A stretch of DNA of 64,000 bases. It comes from Torymus aiolomorphi (taxonomy: Eukaryota; Arthropoda; Insecta; Hymenoptera; Torymidae). The notes under the pieces were generated by a model. It did not search any database, was not told where the DNA came from, and worked only from the letters and a program-made list of their open reading frames with translations. The position numbers were made by a program, and so were the translations under genes. Of this stretch, positions 46,016 through 57,555 are shown one piece after another; the stretch's first letter is position 1; each line of letters starts with the position of its first letter. The stretch is taken from contig CM070874.1 of NCBI GenBank assembly GCA_036365515.1, forward strand, positions 166,299,797 to 166,363,796, read 5' to 3'.

Positions 46016-46438
46016 GAGGAGAGAAAGAGATGGACGCACGCGAGCCAGAGACAAAAGTTTGGTAATGACGACGGACGAGAGGTTGAAACAGACAAGGAGG
46101 CGACAGACATAGAGGTGACTGGTCAGACTCACAATTGTAAGTAAGTGAGGGTTTTGCAGATTTAGAGACAGTGCGCGACGGTTAAGAAAAAAAAAGACTT
46201 AAGTCAACGGGAATAATAACCGAGTGATACCGGTAGTTTAAGTTCGTTTGCGTCACATATATCGTGCGGCTGCGCAAAATGGGAGTGTGTAGTTAAAGCG
46301 AGTGATAGACAAAATTTCCGCGTAAAGCGAGGGGCGGACGCGTCCCGTGTCATGGTGTGCAGATCCTGCAACGGGTTTTGACGCGCACATGTGCTGCCGG
46401 TGAACCGGCATGGAAGCCGCGATGCGCCGCTGTTTGCG

Positions 46439-46440
<2 letters not shown>

Positions 46441-46533
<93 letters not shown>
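46441..46533. repeat. (GA)n microsatellite
   Basis: GA run with a single GG interruption near 46505. ORFs across it are RE- or SL-repeat artefacts. Confidence 0.95.
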
Positions 46534-46537
<4 letters not shown>

Positions 46538-47503
46538 AGGAGCGCGTGTGCTTCGATGGACATAATGGCAGTGCGTGGGGTGTGCGAGTGTGCCTGTGAA
46601 ACGGAGTTTGAGCGCGAGCTTGTCAGCGGTATTTCGTGTACCAAGTGCGTGCGCTGGGAGGGAGAGCGGCATCGGCCCGTCTTCCGCATTAAGGCGCGCG
46701 AAACAGACATCGACTGAACTCCCGTATGCGACCGTGAAAGGGGAGGAGAAGTCAAAGGCGCTCTGCACAGCCATGTATATAGAGTTAGCGCAAGTCGACC
46801 GATTTCGGGTAATGCACGCAACGACTTTACGTGAGCGAGGAAATTAAGTATGGCCATACGACGGAAAATTAAGCGAACAGTGAAATAATAAAAAATATGC
46901 GCAGCGGCCGATTGTGTTTCGTAGATAGAATTTTATGATTAATTAAATATGCATATAAATATTAATTCGAATTAATTATTAATTATTATTATTATTATTA
47001 TTATTATTAATTAATTAATTAATTATTCTGTATACAAGAGGAAGGCAAGAGGAGTAAAAATTTAGTACGTCTATAAAATTAAAAACTTGGTACGGCAGAA
47101 GGAAAATACCTGTAATAAAATTGATAATTTTAAGGAAAAATGTACACTTAGTTATCTTAAAATTCTTGTTGTCAAATCTTGTGTGAACTCGTAGTGCTTG
47201 CGTTCGGCACAGTTTGTTCACTAAAAGATTTTATTACTGAAACCGCAAGGTTTCTTTATTCAAAGTTTTTATCATATACATGGTATTTGCAGTCGATTGA
47301 TCTCAGAACTTTGCTGTTACTTTGAAATCTTATATAAACTTGTAGTGCTTGTGTTCGGCACGGTTTGTTTATTGAAAGATTTTTGTAACAACAATGACGT
47401 TGGACGAACAGCGCATCTTGAAAGATGCAATCGAAAAGGCGGAGTTAGAGGACCGATCGCTGCTAATGCCGTGTTGCCACAAAGGCAGGAATGCCTCTCA
47501 AAA

Positions 47504-47658
47504 TAGCGAGTGAAATGAGACGGAGAAAAGCGAGTGAAATGAGACGGAGAAAAGCGAGTGAAATGAGACGGAGAAAAGCGAGTGAAATGAGACGGAGAAA
47601 AGCGAGTGAAATGAGACGGAGAAAAGCGAGTGAAATAAGACGGAGAAAAGCGAGTGAG
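47504..47658 (+). repeat. 24-bp tandem repeat, about six units
   Basis: Unit GCGAGTGAAATGAGACGGAG plus AAAA. Being a multiple of three it keeps frame and would encode repeated SEMRRRKA octapeptides. Confidence 0.92.
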
Positions 47659-49840
47659 AATGTTGCGAACAGGTCGAGTCCGGTACCGGAGACGAGTGAG
47701 TCGAGAAAGAACGACAGAGAGAAGAGACAGATAACGACAGTGATGAGCGACAGAGCGAAGGCGACGGTGTTTCTACGACGAGTGTAAACGATGAAATTTT
47801 GAGAGGTAAACCAAGTATATCAAACGTACGAAAATTAAATCCAATTGGTACATATAGAAAAATTATATGTGAATAAAAACATGATATCAAATTTTAATTC
47901 TACAAAAGAAAATCTAGCTAGTGAAAACATTAATGATAATTGTATTTTAATAATTCAAGAACAACTCCGAATCATTTTGACGCAAATGATAGAGTTTAAT
48001 CGGAAAAAATGAGCGAACTGGCGAGTGACGATAAAACAAGGGATGAGCGACTGCATCGGAGGGGAAAGCGTGTAACGGCGACTGAAATACAGGCCGGAAA
48101 GTCTAATAATAATCCGACAAACAGTGATGAAATTTTAAAGGATAAGATCGTTCTTATTTGAATAAAATCGATAACAAGTTAAATGAAATGGCGACTGATT
48201 TACCTTGTAATCCCGTTCTTTTTAAAATCCTATATAAACTCGTAGTGTTTGTGTTCGACACGGTTTGTTTATTGAAAGATTTTAATTGCAGACATGGCAT
48301 TTAAGACATGGCAGAGGAAGGCGACAGAGACTATACCGCAATAGGCGCGACAAAGGGCGAGTGGTAGCAGTGGCTGGTGTGAGAGTGAGTAAAAGCGACA
48401 GAGTCAAAGAGAGACAGAAACATGTTATGGTAAGGATTATTTAAACTTATGTTAATACGGTAGAAAATAAATTGAGAAACTCCACATATATTTAATAATT
48501 CGAGTTTCGTAATTTCACGCAGGTGAAAATTAATATAAATCAAATCAAATATAAATAAAACATTGTATATAAGAGACGGAAAATCAAAATTGAATTTTGA
48601 ATAAGACTGAATGTTATTGTGTGATAGAAATATATATGAATGATGAATGAGAAATATAAATGAACGACCTGTTGTATATGACTAAATCGATTGTAAAAGC
48701 GAGTGTTAATCTAAATAAAACTATTTTGATGTGTTCGATGAACGTAAGTTTAGAATTCGAGACCACTGTAACATTAAAGCGACAGAGCATAGACAGTTTT
48801 ATAACATGCAGTATAAGAACCATTGAAAGAAATGGCGACAGTTTTCGTTGAGGTGTTGAGGACTTCGTAATAATTTATAATAATTTGGCTGAACTTGTCT
48901 TTCAGATCGAGAAACGAAATGGTTTTTATTATACTGCTATAAACATGGCGTTGTAGGTTTTAAGTATACTGCTATAAAATCTGAAAGCATGATATTAAAA
49001 CAATTGTCATATATCATGATATTCTAGAATTCGTATCGTGATGAATTTGGCGACTGCATATACGAGCTTAGGATATTCGAAAAGAGTTCTATGCTTCATG
49101 AAATAATAAGCGATCTGGCGGCTATGTCGTGAATCACAACGGAAGTAAAAGACTGGAATCTGATTAACATGCTGATGGCAAATTTACGCGACTGGAGTGG
49201 TTGAGAAAAAGGCGGTGTGAAAACTGGAAAAGTCAGCGCGTAAAATAAAGCGAGTGATCGATAATCAGCAAACTTAGAAGACGACAGTATATTACTGAAT
49301 ATGAACGAACGAAACGTACAAGCATACGATGCTGGACTTGTTTTCACTTCAACCGCATAGAATAATGTTATCTAATCCAGATTTGTGATAGATACTGAAG
49401 CGACAGAACATTTCGAATAATTCGAGTGTAATTTTTAAATGGACTGAGTATGTAACAAGATGAAAATAAATGTACATATAAAGGCGACAGTATAAACTTA
49501 AGATCGGAGGGAGTCGGCTCAGTTGAAGTATTAGCGAACGATAATAAAATACTAAAAATTGATATTTATGATTCGATATCAAAAGAAAGTTTTATATCAG
49601 GCATTTACCAGAAACCCTACTGGATAATAGAATTTGAAATAAATAAAGTGACTGTTATTTCCAATGTAGACGAACGTAAGACTGAAGATAGAGACTGTGA
49701 AACTGATACTGTGATCTGTTCAGACTTCGATAATACCATACGCGATCGAAAAATAAGCGACGTGAATGAAGCGAGAGAGAATGAAAATCCAACATGCGAC
49801 AGAGTTGGAAGAGAAGTTGAACAAGTCACAGGTAAATAAT

Positions 49841-52528
49841 CAGGCCATGTTATGGCATGTTCGTTTGGGTCATGCGTCCGTAGCTATTTGAAAGAACTAA
49901 AAAAAAAGAAAATGCCAGAGATTAAAGAACTTAAAAGGGTCGTTTCGATAACTTTATACAAAAGTGTGAAATATGTATGATTTCCAAAATTAAAACATTG
50001 CCGTTCAAAACAACGAGGCAGCGAGCGACAGAGCCTATGCAGATTATACATGCAGATGTCATGGGCATGATAAGTCTTGCTTCGTATCCAAAGGGATACA
50101 AATACATTTCTTTATTTATAGATGATTTCTCGCATTTGGCTATGGCTTACGCGATGAAAACTAAATATGAGACTGGTCATTGTTTAGAATCTTTTGTAAA
50201 GAGTGCTCGAAATTTGTTAGGCGAAGATGCGAAGGTTTGTAATTTGTGAAGCGATTAGGGGACTGAGTTTACGGGTGGTTATACGACTGAGGTTTTGAAG
50301 CGACTGAATGCTGAACTACAGTTGACATGTCCTGATACGCCTCAACACAATAGTGTAGCTGAAAGGTTCAACCAGACGATCCAGAGGTAAGTGCGAGCGC
50401 TGATGTACGATTCTGGACTTTCCGAGAACATATGGGATCTGGCTTTGAACGCAGCGGTGTATGCGTACAATAGAACACCAAATAAATCGCATAATATGAT
50501 TTCACCTATTCAAGTATTCAATCAAAATCACAGAGTGGACATTACACAGTTAAAACGTTTCGGGTGTTTGGCTTACATGAAGATACAACGTAAAACAGGG
50601 CCAAAATTCAGATTCATAGGAAGGAGAGTTATACTGGTGGGATATAAAGAGACTGGATATTTATTTCTCAAACCAGAGGAAGGCAAGTTTTACGAAAGCT
50701 GTGATGTTAACTTCAACGAAAAACTAGTATTTGGTAATAAATATAAAAAGACGAACATAAGCGACTGGGAGACTGATGGTTTGTTGAGTTTAACTCTGAA
50801 GCGACGGAGAAAACTGAATCGGAGGGAGCGACAGTGAAAAGAGGACGTGGTCGTCCGCTGAAAGCGAAAGCGAATTCAACTCAAAAGACAGTCAACTAGA
50901 ACGACAGTACATGCTATGTTGGCTGCTGTGAATAGAGATCTATTTAGTTACCAAGAGGCAATGAAAGCGACTGATAAATGGGAATGGATTGAAGCCATTA
51001 ATAATGAGCTTGAGTCTATGAATATAAATTGAGTGTGGAAACTGGTGGACAGAAAAACAGCACTTAGCGACGGAAAGCGACAGAACGTAATTGACTCAAG
51101 GTGGGTACAGAAGATAAAGATCGAACCAGACGGTAATATCTGATATAAAGCTCCTCTGGTCATCCGGGGCTTTAAGGATAAAAATGAATACGATTTACAG
51201 GAGACATATGCCCCTGTTTCTCGACTGCCCTTAATTCAAATGACACTTGCGATAACAAATAAGTTCGATCTTGAACTCTGTCAAATGGACGTAATGACAG
51301 CATGTTTGAATGGCCGTCTGAATGTTCCAGTATTCATGGAAATTCCGGAAGGAATAGCATGTTCGACCGAGATTAAGCGACAGAAAGTGTGTAAGCTTGA
51401 AAAGTCTGTATACGGATTGAAAGTGAGTCCGAAGTGCTGGAACCAGAGGTTCACTGAAACTGTGAAAAGATTTGGGTTGAAACCGGACTTTTACGAACCA
51501 TGTTTGTTTACTTGGCATGACGGAAACAAATTTCTGATTTTAGTCTTGTATGTCGACAATATACTTTTGGCATGTAACGACAGTGAAAAATTAAAGGAAA
51601 TAAGAACCAGTCTTAAAAGAAATTTCGAAATGACAGATATAGGTGAGCCAAAGTCTTTTCATAGTTTAGAGATTCAGAGAGACAGAAAATCTCGAACGTT
51701 AAAAATCCATCAGGAAAATCACATCATCAAAATGTTGATTAAATTTGGCTATCAGGATATGCACCCACAGCGAGCGCCTATGATTACAAATCAAGATGCG
51801 AACAGACAGCGAAAAGAGCGAGAGGAAAAAGAAAATATAAGCGAACTTATAACGACTGAAAATAACGATAACAGACCCTATCGTGAAGTGATAAGTACTC
51901 TCCTGTATCTGGCAAATGCATGTAGATCTGACATAGCTTACGCGGTGAACGTGTTAGCAGACATCAAATTAAACTGACAGATAGCAACTGGCAGGGAGTA
52001 GAGCGAGTGCTTAGGTACTTAAAGGGAACTGCAACAATGGGTTTAAATTATCTTGGCAAAAGCGACTGTTTTGAAGGCTATTCTGATGCGAGTTTCGGCG
52101 ACCGTAAAAACTCGTTGACGACAAGCGGCTATATAATTAAACTCTTTGGAGATACCATAGCTTGAAGAAGACGCAAATAACGCTAAGTGAAACTATCTAC
52201 TTGTCAGGCGGAGTATGTATCGATGAGCGACTGTAGCCAAGAGCTGGTATCAATATACAATTCTCTAGTGAACGTGTTGTCCGAAAAATTCACACCGATG
52301 ACGTTACGGTGCGATAATCGATCGGCTGAAACGAACGTGAAAACAGGCGACGGTATTAAAGTGCGATATATGACTGATATTAAAGAGAATTACGTGAGCG
52401 AGTGCGTTGAGCGACTGTTGATGTACGTGATGTGGATAGCATCTAAGGAACAGGAGGCTGATGTGATGACTGAGTCTCTATCCTTTGAATTGCATAAGAA
52501 ATTAGATAAACTAATTTCGAACTTGTAA
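49841..52528 (+). pseudogene. Copia-type pol: gag-pre-integrase, integrase, RT and RNase H, with stops
   Basis: Starts with the pre-integrase motif LWHVRLGHAS (about 49853-49880). The integrase core is at 49977-50249 (HADVMG, FIDDFSH) and 50391-50837 ([17 protein letters not shown]), interrupted by stops near 50250 and 50388. RT at 51180-51977 shows QMDVMTACLNG, CKLEKSVYGLK and the active-site block LYVDN at 51549-51560, where the usual second Asp is Asn. RNase H is at 52000-52528 (CQAEYVSMSDC, LRCDNRSA). Integrase before RT fixes the Ty1/copia assignment. Inactive through several stops and the Asp-to-Asn change. Confidence 0.85.
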
Positions 52529-52671
52529 TTATGATCTGTTATTAATATTTGTTTTGTTTGTATTGCAGAAAGCAAATGAAAAGAAACGGAGCCGAGGATG
52601 GTGAGGGAGAGAAAAACCCGACCAAAAGGCAATTGGTCCTGGCTACACAGCTTGAGAGGCCCGGGAGGGAG

Positions 52672-52966
52672 TGTTAGAAATACGGGCCTGGCTCAACTGT
52701 TTAGTACATTGCTTAGCGCTCTCCCCTTTACCCCTCGTCTAGTCCTCTTTTTTTCTAAGAGAGCGGCGCCTGCCGCCGGCCAGCGACTATCTGTGCTCCT
52801 TTAGAGCTATTACTGATAGCACCTGTGTTATTCTAAATCCTTTTATACTTTTAGTATCTTTTGTAACAGCGATAGTTCAACGACCGTGTTAATAAATATT
52901 CTTTATTAAATAAAGCGTGTGTGTTTTATATCTTCATTACTCCTTCTTCCAAGCATAACTCTAACA
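52672..52966 (+). repeat. Copia 3' LTR (uninterrupted)
   Basis: 295 bp; preceded by a purine tract and followed by ATATA. It provides the empty site for the 8.67-kb insertion. Confidence 0.92.
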
Positions 52967-53003
52967 ATATACATTTATGTATGTATATACGTGCACATTT
53001 TTT

Positions 53004-53403
53004 ATACACTGAGAAAATGATATAGTATATTTTCACATAAAAGTACTCTACAATATAGTATTATTTGACTACGACCTTATTTTATAGTACAGTTTACATT
53101 TAAAATTATCGTCGCGATAGCTAGAAATTTGTTATTGGGTGCTATATTATATAGTAAAATTTGAAATATTAAAGGAATTCAAATGGAAATATTATATTAT
53201 ACTAAATAAATATAGTAAGCTTTACTGAAAATTTAGTTACATGTACAATAATTTAGTTACTATCACTGTTTAGTCGTTTAAATTATATCATGTTTATTAT
53301 TAACATATTATAGTCCATTTTACAAAATAACATAGTTATGGCTATAATATTGAGTTTTTCTAGGCAATATAGTTAACAATACTACCGCCTTTTTTCAGTG
53401 TAT
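53004..53403. mobile_element. ~400-bp MITE with ATACACTGA(G/A)AAA termini
   Basis: Left ATACACTGAGAAAATG, right CCTTTTTTCAGTGTAT. The interior is rich in ATAGTA words. It lies in the intron after exon B of the RAG1-like gene. Confidence 0.75.
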
Positions 53404-55466
53404 AATAAAAAAATAATATTTAAGTTAATTCTATTTACATCTAAAAGTCTATTCTCTCTCAAGTTTTGTCTCGCGTGGCTAATGAAATTTTTGCGATACA
53501 ATTTATGCCAGGATTCATTCGCATCTTCAGAAAAATATACCATTGGTAATGGAAATTCTTTGGCTATATCACAACCATGTATTAGAAGCTTATGAAGCGT
53601 TGGGTTCATTAGTGCCCAGGGAAAAAGTTCATAATGAAGTCTGTACGTATTTAAACAAAATTCTTTCAACACTTGTAGATTTAATTTTTTCTTGCACCTA
53701 AATGCGGATAAAATCAATGCAATATTACTAACTAATTCGACACCAATTTCTAAGGCATCTGCAAATAAATCGGATTTTTCAAAACATCGTCTTGCAAGAT
53801 TTCCTGTGTTAGTCGTTCCGTGACCTTGCAGAACTTGATCTGCTTTGACACCTAAGCTTTCATATATTTTCTTTTGAACTTCAAGTTGTCTTTTTTTAAA
53901 TTGTTCTAAAAATTGATAAATGAATAATTATATATTACAGTTAAACCTAAATACGAATTATTGGTATTCAATTCGTTTATAGTACTGTTTCAGAAAATAA
54001 AAACGAAAACAATGATTTTTCCGTTTGATTCTGTCTCTCTCATTCCTTGCCATAATAGCGAGCCTCTTATTAGCCATTTACTATCTAAAAAAACTGTCCA
54101 ACTTTAATAACTTTTAAATACTCATAAACAAGCTAATGTAAATTTGTGAATAAACTTATTCTAATATTCTGTCTATTAAATGGCGAATATGACCGGAAAA
54201 ATCGTTTCATCGATGGATAGAAATGGCCAAGAAAAGTGTCTAGTTTTTCGCGATTATTACGGAAACTAGCTATTTATTAGGTAAATAATGCAATCGATTT
54301 CCACGAGGGTATACGTCCTAGTGGATACGAAAAGGTTATATGAAAGAATGGGGTCATGATTAACGACTCACCTTTTAAAGCTTGTTTTATATCCCACTGT
54401 TTTATGATCATTCTATAAGATATATGTAATAAATGTTCAAAAGATTTAATTTCATCATGAAGTAGTCCTAAGCCATATTTCAAAGAGGTTTCGTAGGGCG
54501 CAAAATCATCTTCGAGATTTCCAAATTCATGCGTTGTTCGTCGACACATAGGACATCTAGTAGTCGCAGTATTACCGACTATGGTGTTAATACATTTTCC
54601 ATCAAAAAGCGTTTGAAAAATTCTATATTTAACTTTCACGTTTCTGGAATCAGACATGACAAATTGATGTGATTTGAGATCACTAATTTCTTTATTTAAA
54701 CGATTAAATTCAATCATAGAAGCTTCTTGAGTTTCTTTTTCTAATGCTATCCGCAAAGGTCGACAAAAACGTACACTTTGCGGTGTCCGATTTATCCAAG
54801 TATTATTTGAGATCGAAATTCAAAGAGAAATGATGAGTAAACTAGATACAAAGAGAGACTGTTGAGCACTTGTACATTCATTCTCAGGATTTTTGCATTT
54901 TTGGTTTGGATTTGTGTGCCCTGAAGAACTGTCGAATACTAGAGTTGCCACAAGTTCCAGTTTTTGTAAATATCTCGTACCCAAATCTAATGTAATAGCA
55001 TCGCATAAGCACTCAGAAGTCTTATTTAACATATCTTGTAATGAGACAATAACTTCAACTTCTGTGGCAAGATAATTCGAAGGCTGGCACTCTATCATAG
55101 CAGCAGATATTTTTCTGTACGAGGGATATATAGCACAATTTCTACTCCGACAGTCTTTTACTAAAGCTGAATAACTATTTTTATTATAATTATACTCTAA
55201 ATAAAAAGCTAATGCTGAATCTTTTGTATGCTTTAGTTTTTCTTTGTTAACACCAGACGATTCAGGTTGCCCACATAACTTAGCAGCTAATTGGAAAAAA
55301 TAAATAAATTTTTATTTATTGAAATTACAAAATTAACACCTAAATTACAAAATGAAATTTATTATTTATTGTTAGTTTCACTAAATCTTATATAAAATAA
55401 TACAAATTAATATCATATGATTAATCAAACACTGTTTGTTTTCTTGATATTGTTTCAAATTTTTTA

Positions 55467-56263
55467 TTTTGATGTATATGTGAAATTGTACTGAAATCTG
55501 CGACCAAACCCTAAATATGGTTTTGAAATTTTTTTTTTTGGCACACCTATCAGACCAGGCTTTTCTGGTTGTTTGTAGTATAAATAATAGAAATTCGCTG
55601 TTGAACGGGGTCTATCGAATGGTATACTTTTTCTACAACAACTTATACTTCTTAAGAAAATAGTCAAAAAAGTCATTCTGTTTAAACCTCAGCCATTTAG
55701 CCCAGAATCGATCAACTCAAAAGTTCAAAATAGCAATATAAACTAGAAAAAAAGAGCTTTAAATCTCTTTTTTAAAAATTAAAAAAGGCCGATTCCTTCG
55801 AAAATTATAAGGATTATAAGGGTTTGAAATTGAAGCTTAGAAAGGCATAAAAATGCTCTCAAAGTCGGCGCTGCCGATTCCTGCAATTTTTGCATTTTTA
55901 TGCCTTTCTAAGCTTCAACTTCAAACCCTTATAACTTTCGAAGGAATCGGTCTTTTTTAATTTTTAAAAAAGTAATTTAAAGCTCTTTTTTCTAGTTTAA
56001 ATTGCTATTTTGAACTTTTGAGTTGATCGATTCTGGGCTAAATGGCTGAGGTTTAAACAGAAGGACTTTTTTGACCATTTTTTAAAAAATATAAGTTGTT
56101 GTGGAAAAAGTATACCATTAGTTGGACGTTGTACGACGGCGAATTTCTCTTACATATACTACAAACAACCAGAAAAACCTGATCTGGTAGGTGTGCTAAA
56201 AAAAATTTTTTCGAAAGCTCATTTAGGGTTTGATCGCAGATTTCGGTAGAATTGCACATATAT
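55467..56263. repeat. ~800-bp foldback element, copy 2
   Basis: Arms mirror around about 55870 (AAGCTTAGAAAGGCATAAAAATG and the reverse near 55905). Shares order and several words with the foldback at 42497-43285. It lies between exon A and the possible exon 1 of the RAG1-like gene. Confidence 0.8.
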
Positions 56264-57339
56264 GACCTCATCAGGAATTATACACCTGCAGCCTTATTTT
56301 GCAAGTGATATATACCTTTTTTCCACACTCGCTTTCTTTGACACGGTGACAACTGTGGGTTGCTCAGTTTGCTTCAAACATCACCCTCTGTCTGATTATG
56401 TTTTAAGTATTTACGTCAGATCCTATAAACTTAAACACTGAAAAAATATTCAATTTACCCGCCAACACTTTGTTAAGAGGGAAATATCGCCTTATCAATC
56501 GCCAAAGTTGCGTAGGTTTTCCGCGGTCATCCATTTAAGATAGTTGTCGAGTAAACTGAGCTCTGGGGAATGTTTTTGAAATTTAAACTGTAGATTAATA
56601 GAGTTATTATTTACCGGTGGTTCAAATTTGGGCGACCTCAGCGGTCTCGTTTCCGAAATATAAATTTCCAAAGTTTGAACTTTTAATACGTAGGTTATAG
56701 GAAGTGGTGTCATAGAAATTACATTTTCATCAATTAAAGAAAGAATCTCTAGGGAATGTCTTTGAAAAAGAAATATGTTATTAAGGGAGATATTTAGAAC
56801 ATTATAGCGAAAAATCAGACAGATTAACGGCACCGTTTTTGTGTTATTGTACTTCAATGTAGCATTCTTTCTGTTGACACGCGACCACACGCTGCGATGG
56901 CGAGAGACAGATCACGCGTAAGCGAGAGAGATAGAGCGAGAATGCGGAGTTAGGTCAGGTTAGGTTGTATCGTCCGCTATCAAATTTCTTGTCCCGCCCA
57001 GCATAGCTAAAGTACGCATGGCAGGCAAGACAGAGTCGAAAATTTTGCTTCCGATCATCCACTTGACAACTACCTTAAGTAGTAATCACGCCCAGCGTTG
57101 TTTAACTTCGGTCATCGACCGAAATGCAGTTCCGCTACTCCACTAAAGTGTTGGTTTTTTTGTATTTTTAATCAATTTTATATTAAAAAATTGTATACAT
57201 CATAGTCGAAATAACATTATATATTCAACAACAATCTTATAATAATAAAATATAGACGTTGTTCTTGTGTATTTAAAAGTATATTTATATAGATAAAATC
57301 AATATGAAGTATTTCTAGAAAAAATGTTTTCAAGTTTAC
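56264..57339. other. Spacer with an unassigned ORF
   Basis: A 131-codon minus-strand ORF (56495-56890) has two similar segments (FQRHSLEILSL and FQKHSPELSLL), but no domain, start context or neighbours support it. AT-rich otherwise. Confidence 0.3.
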
Positions 57340-57555
57340 CTAATTGTACACTGACGTTTGATCTTTATAACTTTTAATAATTTCATGGGCTCGTCTATAA
57401 ATTGTTCGATTAGAAAAATTTGGCAATGTTATAATTCGTTTTCTTCCTGAACGAACGCGCTTGCCACCTTTCTTACGAGGACAACCATCCTGTTTTCCCG
57501 TTTTACGTCTTTTTCTACCTTGAGGCTTACTACGCTTACGCATGGTACTTAACAA

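Larger units (their letters stand above)
46016..49840 (+). pseudogene. Copia leader and degenerate gag region
   Basis: No single open frame. It contains a GA microsatellite (46441-46533), three copies of a ~65-bp repeat, a 24-bp tandem repeat (47504-47658) and fragmentary ORFs. The last (49648-49839) leads into pol. Many words such as GCGACAGA, GCGAGTGA and GCGACTGA recur, but I can assign no gag domain or zinc knuckle here. Confidence 0.5.
37039..52966 (+). mobile_element. Ty1/copia-type LTR retrotransposon with 5-bp TSD (ATATA), interrupted by an 8.67-kb transposon
   Basis: The 5' LTR is 37039-37073 plus 45740-46001; the 3' LTR is 52672-52966 (295 bp). Both start TGTTAGAAATACGGG and end ACTCTAACA. 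ATATA flanks both sides (37034-37038 and 52967-52971). The primer site at 46002-46015 matches an internal initiator-tRNA fragment. A purine tract (GGCCCGGGAGGGAG) precedes the 3' LTR. Pol is in copia order (integrase before RT). Without the insertion it is about 7.3 kb. Confidence 0.9.
36875..57543 (-). pseudogene. RAG1/Transib-like transposase gene, split by a 16-kb intronic pile-up
   Basis: Exons on the minus strand: possible exon 1 at 57543-57340 (basic, KKGGKRVRSGRKR, RTIYRRAHEI), exon A 55286-54372, exon B 53905-53439 and exon C 37009-36875. Donors and acceptors fit (A ends AAAG|GTGAGT, B starts TTTTTAG|AA, B ends GAT|GTAAAT, C starts CTATAG|ACG) and phases agree. Likely catalytic residues: Asp near 54933 (VFDSSSGH), Asp near 54603 (LFDGK) and Glu near 53516 (DANESWHKLYRK...HARQ), the last closely resembling the RAG1 active-site block. 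CPMC near 54550 suggests the zinc site. Between B and C lie a MITE and the copia element. One TGA at 54820-54822 breaks exon A. The reading is otherwise open. The join of exon 1 to A is uncertain. Alternative: another RAG1-related superfamily. Confidence 0.65.

Noticed and set aside
46204..46857. SL-rich and RE-rich ORFs of 170-217 codons
   Set aside because: Produced by the GA/CT microsatellite; no start context or domain, and they lie in the copia leader.
53382..53438. C-terminal residues of the exon B ORF running into the MITE
   Set aside because: A GTAAAT donor at 53438 and the in-phase exon C at 37009 indicate that this tail is intron reading, not protein.
56495..56890. 131-codon minus-strand ORF
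   Set aside because: No recognised domain, no splice or start evidence, AT-rich surroundings; mentioned only as unassigned.
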